Positions 47,702 through 58,103 of a stretch of DNA of 64,000 nt are shown here, one piece after another. Numbering within the stretch: the first letter of the stretch is position 1; the number at the start of each line of letters is the position of its first letter. A program made the position numbers and the translations under genes. Source of the stretch: Rhizophagus irregularis (lineage: Eukaryota > Glomeromycota > Glomeromycetes > Glomerales > Glomeraceae); assembly GCF_026210795.1 (NCBI RefSeq), contig NC_089444.1:3338501-3402500 (forward strand), read 5' to 3'. The notes beneath the pieces are model-generated. The model did not search any database. It saw nothing but the letters and a program-made list of their open reading frames with translations, and was not told the DNA's origin.

Positions 47702-48079
47702 GTTAAAAAATATTCAATAAAGAATAATGAATTTCTTGTATTGTATGAAATAACTCAAAATCCAGATACAAATGATTATATTTTGGTTTTAAATCAGACA
47801 AGTGGGAATGAAAAAATTGATAAATTTGTTCAAGAAAGGCAATTAACAATTAAATACCATAAATATGTAGCATTTGAATGGATACCATGCAATTATTTTG
47901 ATCAAATTAAAGAAATATACAAAAATGGCCTAATAACAGTATATTCAGCAATATGGAGGGGTGGGCCATTATACAAGATGTATAAATGGAGTGAGAATTA
48001 CATAAGGAATTCAAATAAAGAAGTTACATTAAAATTATTACATAATTCACAAAATTCCATAGAATTTGTAATAAATGAG
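47702..48079 (+). CDS. Kinase 2, exon 11 (open cassette)
   Basis: 126 codons. Loop EIYKNGLITVYSA; lysine (VTLK) and alphaC Glu are present; the conserved LYGISQN is changed to LYEITQN. Confidence 0.75.
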
Positions 48080-48145
48080 GTATAAAATTTAATAAATGTT
48101 ATTATACTTTTTAACATAACATATTTATCTTTTGTTTATATTTAG

Positions 48146-48538
48146 GTTAAAAAATATTCAACAAAATTTGATGAGTTTCTTGTATTGTATGGAATATCTC
48201 AAAACCCAGATACCAAGAACTATATTTTGATTTTTAATAATATACTTCTTGAGAATTATTGTGCTAAATGTAATAAAATATATACCAATATTCAGTATAA
48301 CTGGTGTAAACTATGTAATTTTATGAGTTGGAAAAGCGGAAATAATAGAATTGATAATTTAATTCAATTATTAAAAATTAATGAACCAAGTGATACAAGA
48401 TTTGAATGGATACCATATGATCAATTTAATAAAATTAGAACTATAGGCAAAGGTCATTTTGTTACAGCATATTCAGCAACATGGAAGTATAAAGTTACTT
48501 TATTATGTTTTAGTGACTTACAAAGATTTCTAGATAAG
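48146..48538 (+). CDS. Kinase 2, exon 12 (Cys-rich cassette, lysine lost)
   Basis: 131 codons. CAKC-x11-CKLC element; loop TIGKGHFVTAYSA; the VALK lysine is replaced (KVTLLCF) and the end is LDK. It is the direct counterpart of exon 9 in array 1, so the loss predates the duplication. Confidence 0.75.
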
Positions 48539-48607
48539 GTATAAAATTTTTTTTATTAAATTTAATACTCTTTTTAACTTAGTAAATGTATTTTTATAAT
48601 TTTATAG

Positions 48608-49083
48608 GTTAAAGAATTTGAGAATGATAGCCTCAAATAGATGGGCTATCTCAAAATTCAGATAAAGATTACATTTTAGTTCTTCAAACAGAAGTTTCTA
48701 GGGAATATGGTAAAGTATTCTGCAAAAATTGTGGTGGAAAATTTACTCATATAGGATATATGTGGTGTAAGCCATGTCAAATAAATAAATCTACAAAATG
48801 GACAAATGGAAATGAAAAACTTGTTATTAGTTTAATTCAAGAAATGCAATTAAGAATTAATTCTTGTTTTAATATAGTATTTGAATGGATACCATATGAT
48901 CAATTCAATTACATTAAGGAAATAGGTAAAGGTGGATTTTCTACAGTATACTCAGCAATATGGAAAGATGGTCCATTAAAATATAATGTTGAGGAGAAAA
49001 TATATACAAGGGTTTCAAACAAAAAAATTGCTTTAAAATGTCTGAATAATTCACAAAACTTAACTGACAAGTTCTTAAATGAG
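48608..49083 (+). pseudogene. Kinase 2, exon 13 (canonical N-lobe, one-base deletion)
   Basis: CKNC-x11-CKPC element, near-canonical loop EIGKGGFSTVYSA, IALK lysine and FLNE. One A is missing in CTCAAATAGATGG relative to exon 10 of array 1, which puts TAG in frame near the 5' end of the exon. Confidence 0.75.
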
Positions 49084-49158
49084 GTATAAGGATTTTTATG
49101 AACTTATTGTAATTACCTAAATCTTTTTTAAAATTAATAATATATTTTTTACAAATAG

Positions 49159-50022
49159 GTTAAAGAATATTCAATTAATAAGAAAAGTGATATTCTCTAT
49201 GTATATGGAATATCACAAAACCCAAATACAAAAGATTTAATTATAGTTCTTGAGTATGCAGAAGGTGGAAGTTATTATAATTGGATAAATAACAATTGTA
49301 AAAATTTTGATTGGAAAAATAAAATACAAACACTAATATATATCATTGAAGGCCTTAAAGGGATTCATCAAAATCAGAAGGTTCATCATGATTTACATCC
49401 TGGAAATATATTATTTTTAACAAAAAGTTTAAATACTTTTAATAGAAAATCATTATTTATATCAGATATGGGATTATGTGAAGATGTAAATAATGTAAGT
49501 GAGGTAAAATCTTATGGAATTATTCCTTATATGGCTCCTGAGGTGTTGAAATATGAAGCTTATACTCAAGCAGCAGACATATATAGCTTTGGTATGATTA
49601 TGTATTTCACAGCAACTGGAAAACAACCTTTTGTAAATTGTGCGCATGATTATTATCTAATGTTAGATATATGCAAAGGAATTAGACCTGAAATAAATGA
49701 GTTGAAAGCACCAAAATGTTATATTGAGTTAATGAAAAGATGTTGGAATTCAAATCCAGATAATAGACCAAATGCTACTAAAATACATGAATTGATTGAA
49801 TCATTCTATGATTCCTATAATTCATATAAAAATGATGAATCAAATGCAATTAAAATTAAAAAGCAATTTATAGAAGCAGAAATTTACAGAAAATCATGCC
49901 TCTCTACTTTTAAGAAAAACAAACAACATCCACAAGCTATTTATACATCTCAGTTAGTACCTAATTATTTTATGAAAGAGCTTCTAAAATCTGAATATTT
50001 GAGTTGTGCAATCTCTGATTGA
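49159..50022 (+). CDS. Kinase 2, exon 14 (hinge, C-lobe and tail)
   Basis: 287 codons, open, with HHDLHPGN, DMG, MAPEVL and the KQFIEAEIYRK and HPQAIYTSQLVP tail. Strongly similar to exon 11 of array 1. Confidence 0.85.
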   Translation, partial: VKEYSINKKSDILYVYGISQNPNTKDLIIVLEYAEGGSYYNWINNNCKNFDWKNKIQTLIYIIEGLKGIHQNQKVHHDLHPGNILFLTKSLNTFNRKSLFISDMGLCEDVNNVSEVKSYGIIPYMAPEVLKYEAYTQAADIYSFGMIMYFTATGKQPFVNCAHDYYLMLDICKGIRPEINELKAPKCYIELMKRCWNSNPDNRPNATKIHELIESFYDSYNSYKNDESNAIKIKKQFIEAEIYRKSCLSTFKKNKQHPQAIYTSQLVPNYFMKELLKSEYLSCAISD

Positions 50023-50564
50023 TTATGTTATTTAGCAATCATATGGTATTTATCTTTCAAATATTTTTATCATGTTGGAATATATATTAATTAGATTTTC
50101 TAAACTCTTTGATATCTTAATATAATGAAATTTTAAATACCAATAGCAAGCTTATTTTACAGAGTTAATAACATGCATAGATGCTCTTAATGTTCTATTT
50201 AAACATCAACCTTCTTTTTCTTCTACTACTGACTCTGGTAAATTAGATTATAATTTTGATATTATTTATAAACATTTTTCATGTAGTTAGTTACTGATTA
50301 TAGAATATATGCGATTTTTTACTTGCATAAATAAAATCAGTTTGTTATTGAAATATTACATGCTTTTAAGATGTCTAAATAATAATTTTCAAATGATTAA
50401 TAACTAGGAAATGGAAACTGTTGTACATCCAGAGCGAAAAATTTTGTACAAAAATTTTTATTTATTTATTTTTTTTTAAACACTATCTTTTGTACTTTTC
50501 AAGATTAGCTAAACAAGATAAAAAATGATTAAGTTTAAATTATGTTCCTACGAAAAAAATAAAG
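50023..50564. other. Region downstream of kinase 2
   Basis: Homologous to the region after kinase 1 up to about 50405 (AATAAAATCAGTTTGTTATTG), then diverges. This marks the right border of the duplicated block. No gene. Confidence 0.55.
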
Positions 50565-50995
50565 TTAAAACATTAGGAACATTTCTTTAAAGTTGAAAAT
50601 TCAAAAAAAAAACATTTATTTAAAAAACCCTATCAAAAAGTATCAAACAAATAAAAAATCTGCTCTTCCCAATTTACCTTTAAAAGTCCAGTGTGTACAA
50701 AATCCAGCATCCCTAGAAAAAAAAAATAAAAATGAAACATTAGAAACGTTTCTTTAAAGTCAAACAAATAAAAAAAAACCCTCTTCTCTATTTTACCTTT
50801 AAAGTCTGGCGTGTACAAAAATCCAGTATCCCTAGAAAAAAAAATAATAAATGAAACATTAGAAACATTTCTTTAAAGTCAAACAAATAAAAAAACCCAC
50901 CTCTTTCTAATTTACCTTTAAAGTCCGGTATGTACAAGAAATCCAGAAACCTTAGAAAAAAAAATAAGAAATAATCTGTTAGAAATATCTGATAT
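50565..50995. repeat. Tandem repeat, about 115-bp unit, three to four copies
   Basis: The unit has an (A)n stretch, GAAACATTAGAAAC, TTTCTTTAAAGTCAAAC, TTTACCTTTAAAGTC and GTGTACAAAATCCAG. Copies differ by a few substitutions and in the A-runs. Confidence 0.65.
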
Positions 50996-51070
50996 TAGAT
51001 ATCTTGTTTATTATAAACACTTGTTTATTTTTTGATGTAGCATGAAATTTCAATGACATGCTTTGTGTGG

Positions 51071-51152
51071 ACCAATCAGAAATGACGTATGCGGACAAAT
51101 GGACTTTGCCACGTGATCCAATATGTCGTTAAAGTTCATAAACATATATAGT
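51071..51152 (+). promoter_or_regulatory. Promoter-like cluster: CCAAT, TGACGT, CACGTG, TATA
   Basis: ACCAATCAG at about 51071, TGACGT at about 51083, CCACGTGATC at about 51109 and CATATATAG at about 51143 occur in order over 80 bases, a spacing typical of a fungal promoter. No clear gene starts directly downstream; minisatellite DNA follows, so it could drive a lost gene or belong to a transposon LTR. Confidence 0.3.
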
Positions 51153-51534
51153 CCTTTGCTTCACTCTGGACAATTATTTATTAACGCTGTAAACAGCCAA
51201 ATATTAAGCGCGAACAAGTAATATATCAAATGGACAAATGTGAATGTCAAGTACTAAGTACGAACAAACTAATCTTGAATCAGCATGAATGGATAAATGA
51301 TTAGCCAAAAAGGATAAACATTTAGGAAAAGGAATGATCTATATGGTGTAATATTTATTGAATGATTAATAAGGAACCAATAAATTAAGTAGGGAGTTGA
51401 TCAATTGTGGCTTAGCAACCAGTTTATTGAGTTCAACAATAAGAACAATTAGAAGGAATAATTATAAGCCACAAAAGATAAATTATAAGGAAAACATATA
51501 AAATGGAGGGATAGCGGATTAAAAGAACACGCAT

Positions 51535-51975
51535 AATAAAAATACATAAAAGATAATATAAAAGATAATATAAAAGATAATATAAAAGATAATATAAAAA
51601 GATAATATAAAAGATAATATAAAAAGATAATATATTAAAAGATAATATAAAAGATAACATAAAAGATAATACAAAAAGATATAAGCCACAAAAGATGGAA
51701 CGTAACATATTAAAAATAGAAACATATTGAAAGATAGTATATTAAAAAGATGGAACATAAAAGATGGAATATAACATATTAAAAATAGAAAGATAGTATA
51801 TTAAAAAGATAGAACATAAAAGATGACATATAACATATTAAAAATAGAAAGATAACATATTAAAAGATAGCATATTAAAAGATAGTATATTAAAAGATAG
51901 CGTATTAAAAATAGTATATTAAAAAGATAGTATATTAGAAAGATAACATATAAAAAGAACATAAAAGATAGTATA
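51535..51975. repeat. AAAAGATAATAT minisatellite
   Basis: About 440 bases of 11-22-base units (AAAAGATAATAT, AAAGATAGTATATT, AACATATTAAAAATAG). The Leu/Tyr-rich frames on the minus strand here are repeat artefacts. Confidence 0.7.
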
Positions 51976-53124
51976 TATTAGAATAGAAAATATAAGAAAG
52001 TTTGTTTAAATAGAGAGCGGAATTCAAAGTAATTCCACATCAACCTTTATCATCATAGAATTTATTGAAATTTCATCCACAATGTAATTTAGAATAGTTG
52101 AATTTAATTATTTGTTAATAAAGTATAACATTAAGTAAAGGTAATAGGTTCGCCCTAAACTTTAGTTAACGTTCGCTTAATTAATTTTAATTGAATAAAA
52201 TGATAATCATAAGATGAATTAAAATATACACTTTTGTAAAGAGGATTACCGAAATTTTGAAGTTGAAATAAATAAAATACTTCGTAGCGAGAGCTATCGA
52301 AGTTTGGAATTAAAGGTAAGTGGATAAAATTTGGGAAAATTTAGAGAAGTTAAATTTAATTTTATGTTGCTTGATGTTTTATATTACTAACGCTATTTAT
52401 TTTGTGAACCAAGAATGTTGTTTTGTGTCGTTGTTTATTAACTTATTTGTTTATTTAATTGTTCGTTCATTCGTTTATTCGTTCATTTGACCATGAGAAC
52501 GCCTATTTGATGTGGCAACTCTGTAAATTGATGACAGAGGGAATAGGGGATCTCAACGCCTTATTAAGGAGATTGGAGTTTCATAACCTTTTAGAAAGTA
52601 GTTATTTTATATTATGCGAGCAAAATAACTTATGAATTTGCTATTCATAAGTTTATATATAGAAATATATTTCACTACACAAGTAAATTAAATAATATTA
52701 TTTGCAAATAATAATTTTTTATGCCCCTATAAAAATGAAATAAGTTAAATTTGTTCAATATTTGTATTTGATTCATTAAAATTGCACTTTTATGGTAAAA
52801 TAAATTTATCATCAGAATATTTTTAATTAAATGATCTATGGAAATATTATAAGATTATTTGAAACTAAGTTACAATCAAAATTAGTTTAAGCATTTTTGA
52901 TTGACAAGATCTCATATTGATTGTCCATGTTTAAACTTATTTACCCTATAAGTTTTGTTGTACGCTTATTATATTGTATAAAGTATATAATAGAAAAGTT
53001 TAAACCCGAATTCATGGAACTGTTGTTGTTACATTTATTTAGTGAATTTTCTCTCATAATGTTCTTTGAATCAGAGGAGCTCTTTCCATCAATCATTTAA
53101 CATACTTATATATCAAATTAACAG
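51976..53124. other. Mostly unassigned stretch
   Basis: AT-rich. A donor-like AAAG-GTAAGTGG at about 52316 could end a non-coding exon. One short protein-like frame is listed at 52510-52635. Confidence 0.4.
52510..52635 (+). CDS. Small hypothetical ORF, 41 codons
   Basis: Reads MWQLCKLMTEGIGDLNALL and ends FILCEQNNL. The frame stays open upstream for a further ten codons or so (FDHENAYL), and its composition is more protein-like than the surroundings. No family is recognised; it could be an exon remnant. Confidence 0.25.
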   Translation: MWQLCKLMTEGIGDLNALLRRLEFHNLLESSYFILCEQNNL

Positions 53125-53326
53125 TCTTTAGTTTATAAAAAAGTTGTTGCAGCATCAAGTGACACATCAAAAATATTTGATGTATTACCCTATATGGACC
53201 CAAAAAGTTTTGATGTCAAAAATTAAATTAAATATAAAAAATCTGATGTACACAGCATTGGAGTTTTATTGTGGCAAATTTCAAGTGGATATGGATTATT
53301 TAATGAAGCTGAACCAAAAATTTCAG
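53125..53326 (+). pseudogene. Kinase C-lobe exon remnant
   Basis: Acceptor AACAG, then a frame with VLPYMDPKSF (activation-segment end, PYMDP in the place of APE) and SDVHSIGVLLWQISSG (helix alphaF with its Asp), ending at donor G-GTAAGA in phase 1. One in-frame TAA falls between the two motifs. This is a different Rhizophagus-type kinase subfamily from the arrays (PYMDPKSF versus YMAPEVL). The catalytic loop is not present. Confidence 0.7.
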
Positions 53327-53852
53327 GTAAGAAACAAAACAGAAGAGTCAAATGGAGGGTTGTCATTTTGTTATGTTTTTGCTGGTTTACAGTATGACTC
53401 ACAGACAGCTATTTCACCAAAATGAAATTGACTGACGCCATTTTACTGACATCTATTTTGCTGACATGAAAAATCACTAACTTCATTTTACCAAAATGCC
53501 ATTTTATCGACATGAAGATTACCTAACTTTCCATTTCACTGAAATTTATTTAAGTAAATTCATCAGTTTGCTAGTTTTGCTACGCCTTTACTGTGCCTTA
53601 ATTTCAAGTGCCGAAAGTAAAATCATGAATGGACTATAAAATGTATTAATAATGCAAGATTATTGTAGTACCAATCAAACTCCAAGGGCTTAAACTTATA
53701 AATGAAGTTTTTTTAATTATTTCTTTGTAATTTTTTCTCTATTTTTCCAGAAATGCAAAAATAAAAATATACATATTATTGTTTATTAAAATAAAAAACA
53801 TATCTTGCTTTTTTATTATTAATACTTTAAAATAAATCATAAAGTATGCAGA

Positions 53853-54119
53853 TTGATCAAATCCATACGTGGTAAACCAAAGATAATTGTATGTGGATAC
53901 TTATTAGTTAAAGACAAGAACTGTGATGAAAAATATTACTGGTATTGTGAATATAGACATATGTATCAGTGTAAAGGAAGAGCAACAACAATTTTAAGTG
54001 GTCAAGAACATGAGTTAATAAAGTTTAGTGAACATAATCATGCTCCTAAAACAAGCTGGGCAAATGTAGTACAAACACTTAATACAATAAAAGAGGCAGC
54101 ATCCAGTACAAATGACTGA
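53853..54119 (+). pseudogene. MULE transposase, FLYWCH zinc-finger part
   Basis: 88 codons. YYWYCEYRH..CKGRATT...H..HNHAP gives the C-x-H pattern and aromatic signature of a FLYWCH domain, which in such transposases binds the element ends. Stopped by TGA after SSTND. Confidence 0.7.
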
Positions 54120-54176
54120 CCAGTTCAAATAATTTAAAATGCTGTAAGTAATATATCTCAAAATTCCTATTCTTCC

Positions 54177-54401
54177 TTGCCAAATAGACAAGTATTATGT
54201 AAACAAATTAACCGTGTAAGAGATAAAAATATGCCTTCACAGCCAAGATCATTGCAATATATTAATAACCCTTTTAATTTGTGCGTAACTATCAATGGCA
54301 ATCAATTTTTGGCAAAGGAGTTAGAAATAGGAAATGAAAAAATGATCATTTTTGTACACTATCCAACCTTCAGTATTTACATGAAGCAGATTACTGAATG
54401 A
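54177..54401 (+). pseudogene. MULE transposase, linker part
   Basis: Frame reading PNRQVLCKQINRVRDKNMPS then NPFNLCVTINGNQFL, the region between FLYWCH and the DDE core. At its end another frame continues with LHEADY, stop, MMDSTFKTVP, which includes the first catalytic Asp. Confidence 0.6.
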
Positions 54402-54442
54402 TGGATAGTACGTTTAAAACAGTACCAACCCTATTCTTGTAG

Positions 54443-54724
54443 ATGTATACTATTCGTGCCCTGGTTGGAGGTGAAGATAATGCACGTATTTTTTCTCTGG
54501 TATATACATTAATGATAAACAAAACAGAAGAAATTTATAGGCAGTTATTTCAAGAATTAGTTGACTTGGGAGAAGAGGCTAGACAAATTTTAAGTCCATC
54601 TATGATTATTACTGACTTTGAACAAGTAGCAATTAAAGCAGTTCATTCTGAATTTCCCGAATCTATTAATAAGGGCTGTTTTTTCATTTATGTCAAAATA
54701 TATGGAAGAAAATTCAAGCCATAG
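54443..54724 (+). pseudogene. MULE transposase, DDE core
   Basis: 93 codons. LVYTLMINKTEEIYRQLFQEL and MIITDFEQVAIKAV match the conserved MULE core; the Asp in ITDFE is the second catalytic residue. A frameshift follows GCFFIYVK. Confidence 0.75.
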
Positions 54725-54726
54725 GA

Positions 54727-54939
54727 TTGGCTACTGAATATGGAAATAATGAAAATTTTAGCCTCAAGATGCGCTATATCACAGCCCTTGCATTCCTTTC
54801 ACCTTCTGAAATCCCAACTGCATTTAATCAAATTAAGCCTCTTCTACCTTTAAATGCAGAAGAAGTTATCCAATATTTTGAGGAAAATTATATTCATGAA
54901 AGAGTTCAGAGACAGCATAGAAATGGTACTACACTTTGA
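54727..54939 (+). pseudogene. MULE transposase, C-terminal part
   Basis: Continues the core (MRYITALAFLSPSEIPTAFN to YIHERVQ) and, past a TGA at 54937-54939, the reading continues as LVEGWHHHWNTLIGRAH, a typical segment containing the catalytic Glu region. Confidence 0.65.
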
Positions 54940-55619
54940 GTTCCTCCATTATTTCCACCAAAGCTCTGGTCTGTGCATGAACTAGTTGAACTTTATTATC
55001 CCAGGACACAAAATTTAGTTGAAGGATGGCATCATCATTGGAATACATTAATTGGTAGAGCACATGTTGGGGTTTATACGATTGTAGAAGCAATGTGTAA
55101 AGAATAACATGAAACAGAATTGTGAATTGAAAATATTATGTGTGGAGAACCCAGGCCATCCAAACAAAAAAATTACATCAATTGTGAAAATTGGGTATTT
55201 AATGATCGATATAATCATTCCCTTGTTGATTTTTTAAGAGGAATCGCTCATAACATTTCTTTGTAATTATAATTAATAAAGAAATTTACTGCTTTTAAAA
55301 ATTGTAAGCTTATTTACTTTCAAATTGCAATAAAAATTATTCAATAAATAATATTAATTTTATTAAAGTTCAAAAATTTTTATTAAAAATTATAAAGAAT
55401 TTTTTATATATATATTATAAAATTAAATTATGTTGATCTATGTCAATCATGTCAGTAAAATGGATGTTGGCAAAATGGGATTTGTTGAATTAGTTTTAGA
55501 AAAATGGGATGTCAGTGAAATGGCAAGTCAGTAAAGGGGAGTCAGTAAATTTTATGTTGGTAAAACAGGTGTCAGTAAAATGGGTGAATATGGTTTTTGC
55601 TCTCTTTATTGTATCCAAC

Positions 55620-56048
55620 ACAGGTCGAAAAGTGAAAAATCAGGCACCAATCGGTCACCAATCAGGTAGCTGATTGGTGCCTGATTGGTGACCGATTGGT
55701 GCCTGATTGGCATTTTCGCCAAATACTGTCACCAATCAGGCAGTTTGCTAACTTTTGATCCAGTGATCAGAAAAAGATGAAATATAGCTCATTGGAATCG
55801 TCTCAACATGACGAATCTAATGGTAGTAAAATCTCATTTCTAGGATTAATACTTGATGAGAAATTAAGTAAAATATAAAAATAAAAATGTATCATTTATA
55901 TTTTATTTAATTTTTTATTACCTATTAATCCTAGAGATGCGATTTTACTACCATTAGATTCGTCTTGTTGAGACGATTCCAATGAGCTATATTTCATCTT
56001 TTTCTGATCACTGGATCAAAAGTTAGCAAACTGCCTGATTGGTGACGA
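55620..56048. mobile_element. Foldback element, right part cut off by the Ty3 LTR
   Basis: Starts ACAGGTCGAAAAGTG, the same terminus as the element at 58705-59055. It contains a hairpin of ACCAATCAGGCACC words (55640-55715), then a palindrome at 55728-56046 with arms of about 120 bases starting GTCACCAATCAGGCAG. It has no second ACAGGTCG end in this window because the LTR begins two bases past the palindrome. Confidence 0.65.
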
Positions 56049-56744
56049 TGTCACCCACGTCTGCCACCCGTGGATAAACACATCTTTCACATTACAACTT
56101 TATTTCTCGTTATTTCGCTTGGTTTTGATTTTACTTTTCTCTTAACTTCTCGCTTTCTTTCTCATATATTCGTAGTATTTATTCTTTCAAATACTACCAC
56201 TTATTCATAATATTCCCAAAATATTATTCTTTATGTAATATTTATTCTTTCAAATATCACCTCTTTATTTCTTATAAACTGCGAGAGTTCTCCTAACTTC
56301 TTATTATATTTTATACAATAAAATGAGAATAACTTCGTTTACTTTACTTTTCTGGACTTAATAATATAATATTAATTAATTCTCAAGCGTACAATGAGCA
56401 TATTCAAGATAACTTTTAATAAATAATATTTATTTTATTAAATTTGAGTCAAAACTGACTGCGGAATTCCTAACGAATTCCACCTATATTTATACATTTT
56501 TAAGAAAATTATTTCTACTATTTCTAACTTTTCTACTAATAAAAATTTAAGAACAATAAGAAAATAAAGATGTATTATCATATGACTATCTCGTGACTAA
56601 ACTAAACTAAACTATAAATATTATTTTATCGGTTAATTATTTATCCTTTGGCTAATTATTTATCCATCGGTTAATTATTTATCCTTATTCCATTCGGTCT
56701 TTTATTCATTTGCTCACGTGATTATCCTGATTTCTCGAGTTACA
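56049..56744 (-). mobile_element. 3' LTR of the Ty3 element
   Basis: Read on the minus strand it starts TGTAACTCGAG and ends GTGGGTGACA, with the short inverted ends TGTxAC/GTxACA. It lies directly after the polypurine tract. The size of 696 bp assumes those borders; the 5' LTR needed to confirm it is outside the window. Confidence 0.75.
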
Positions 56745-56764
56745 GCTATCCCTCCAAGAAAAAT
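56745..56764 (-). promoter_or_regulatory. Polypurine tract of the Ty3 element
   Basis: Minus strand TTTTTCTTGGAGGGATAGC directly before the LTR start. GGAGGGA is the likely primer for plus-strand DNA synthesis. Confidence 0.5.
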
Positions 56765-56774
56765 TTGAGTCCCA

Positions 56775-57962
56775 TCAAATTCTAATTATAACTTCGAAAC
56801 TTGACCTGTCAATATATTCCTTCAAAAATTCTCCATTTATTGGCGTTTTCTGTATTCTTCCCTCCATAGTTTTAATTTTATAAGATCCTTTAGAAATTAT
56901 CTCATGTATATAATACGGTCCCTTCCATTTTTCTTCTAGTTTTCCAGACCATTGTTTTTCTTTTGCTGCATCATAATATAGTACTTTATCCCCTATTTGA
57001 AAATTCTTTTTCATCTTGTATTTCTTATCATGATATTTCTTCTGTTTTTCTTGAGATTTCTCTATATTTTCTTTAGCTTGGCTTCTAATGTTCGGTAGAT
57101 CTTCCATTAAACTATTAACTCTTTGTGTTATCGTAACATTTTCATCTTCTAAATTTAATAGTGTCTTCATTTCTCTTCCATATATTAGATATCCTGGTTT
57201 TAACTTGGTCGAATCATTCTTTTTTGTTCTATATGCAAATAAAACTCCTGGTACTTTTAAATCCCAATCTTTAATGTTATTCAATTTTGCTAATGATTCA
57301 CATAATGTCTTGTTGAACCTTTCTATTAATCTGTTCGTCTTCAGGTGATAAGGTGTCGAAAAATTGTGTTTTATCTGAAATTCCTTCATTAATAGTTCTA
57401 CTAATTTATTATTGAAATGACTTCCCCTATCACTTAATATCTTCTTTGGACATCCATGTCTACATATTATATCTTCATAAATGAATCTTGCAATTTCTTT
57501 AGCATCTGCTGTTTCTAAAGCTCTAGCTTCTGGCCATTTCGTAAAATAATCCATTGCCGTAACTATGTATCTATTATTTCTTTCTGTTATTGGTAACGGT
57601 CCCACAACATCTATTCCAATCTGATAAAATGGTTCTTTAACTTTTATTACATTTAATTCGTGTTTTCCAATCGGTTTTCCTCTTCTTTGACAACTATTGC
57701 ATGATTTAACATATATTTCTATATCTTGTTTCATTCCTTTCCAATAATATTTCTCTCTAATCCTTTCATATGTTGCATCTATTCCAAAATGTCCGGATAA
57801 TTCATGGTCGTGTGCAATATACATCAATCCTTCGAACTCATATTTTCTTATTACTCTCAATTCTCTATTATCCTTTATTCTATATAACAAACCATCTTTT
57901 ATTCTATAATGTTGTTCATTATCTATATTTTTAATTATCTCATTATATTTATCTTCTTCCAT
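56775..57962 (-). CDS. Ty3 integrase
   Basis: 395 codons, intact. Zinc-binding HHCC: H53, H58, C88, C91 (HELSGHFG and CNSCQRRG). Catalytic triad D118 (GIDVVGP), D178 (LSDRGSHF) and E214 (LIERFNKTL), with the usual 35-residue spacing between the last two. A C-terminal GPY/F module (KWKGPYYIHEI) lies near residue 345. It inserts the element DNA into the genome. It lies in the same frame as the upstream RT-RNase H-kinase region but is separated from it by TAA (58104-58106) and a 144-base linker. Start choice: first ATG, which overlaps the 50-codon frame by 14 bases. Confidence 0.93.
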   Translation of the reverse strand: MEEDKYNEIIKNIDNEQHYRIKDGLLYRIKDNRELRVIRKYEFEGLMYIAHDHELSGHFGIDATYERIREKYYWKGMKQDIEIYVKSCNSCQRRGKPIGKHELNVIKVKEPFYQIGIDVVGPLPITERNNRYIVTAMDYFTKWPEARALETADAKEIARFIYEDIICRHGCPKKILSDRGSHFNNKLVELLMKEFQIKHNFSTPYHLKTNRLIERFNKTLCESLAKLNNIKDWDLKVPGVLFAYRTKKNDSTKLKPGYLIYGREMKTLLNLEDENVTITQRVNSLMEDLPNIRSQAKENIEKSQEKQKKYHDKKYKMKKNFQIGDKVLYYDAAKEKQWSGKLEEKWKGPYYIHEIISKGSYKIKTMEGRIQKTPINGEFLKEYIDRSSFEVIIRI

Positions 57963-58101
57963 TAATTAGTATATCTTCTATTTCTTCTTCAAAAGGTAAA
58001 ATAAACCTAATATTTTTATCTTCAAATAACACGCAGTGATAATTCGTATTCCTATGTATAATGTAAATATATATTCCTATTCCAATATTTTCAGTAGTCA
58101 T
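57949..58101 (-). CDS. 50-codon frame between kinase-like domain and integrase
   Basis: ATG at 58101 lies two bases after the kinase-domain stop (TAA-AA-ATG), and the frame overlaps the integrase start by 14 bases. It reads MTTENIGIGIYIYII and ends FEEEIEDILINGRR. No domain is recognised. The tight packing suggests either a real small frame used in reinitiation or a piece of polyprotein displaced by two compensating indels. Confidence 0.35.
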   Translation of the reverse strand: MTTENIGIGIYIYIIHRNTNYHCVLFEDKNIRFILPFEEEIEDILINGRR

Positions 58102-58103
58102 TT

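Larger units (their letters stand above)
43144..50022 (+). pseudogene. Second kinase gene with 12 internal N-lobe cassettes (14 exons), five exons broken
   Basis: Exons: 43144-43510, 43592-43951, 44028-44420, 44500-44877, 44951-45330, 45401-45796, 45867-46256, 46325-46702, 46771-47148, 47219-47616, 47702-48079, 48146-48538, 48608-49083, 49159-50022. Layout, intron phase and splice sites match the gene at 22162. Exons 1, 5, 10 and 13 have frameshifts and exon 4 ends in TAG; the other nine are open. The C-lobe exon is intact (HHDLHPGN, DMG, APE). The first exon break prevents a simple full-length product, so it is probably a decaying paralogue. Because all introns are phase 0, broken internal cassettes could in principle be skipped. 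Some one-base shifts may be sequence errors. Confidence 0.75.
53384..55592 (+). mobile_element. Decayed MULE-type DNA transposon with FLYWCH domain
   Basis: The ends are long imperfect inverted repeats made of CATTTTACTGACA words (53400-53530 and 55440-55590). GTTTTTGCT occurs at 53375-53383 and 55593-55601 and would be a 9-bp target duplication, typical of Mutator-like elements, although the outermost 20 bases at the left do not match the right end. The interior codes for FLYWCH and MULE transposase segments broken by stops and frameshifts. Confidence 0.75.

Noticed and set aside
51433-51758. Leu/Tyr-rich minus-strand frames
   Set aside because: They lie over the AAAAGATAATAT minisatellite; repeat artefacts.
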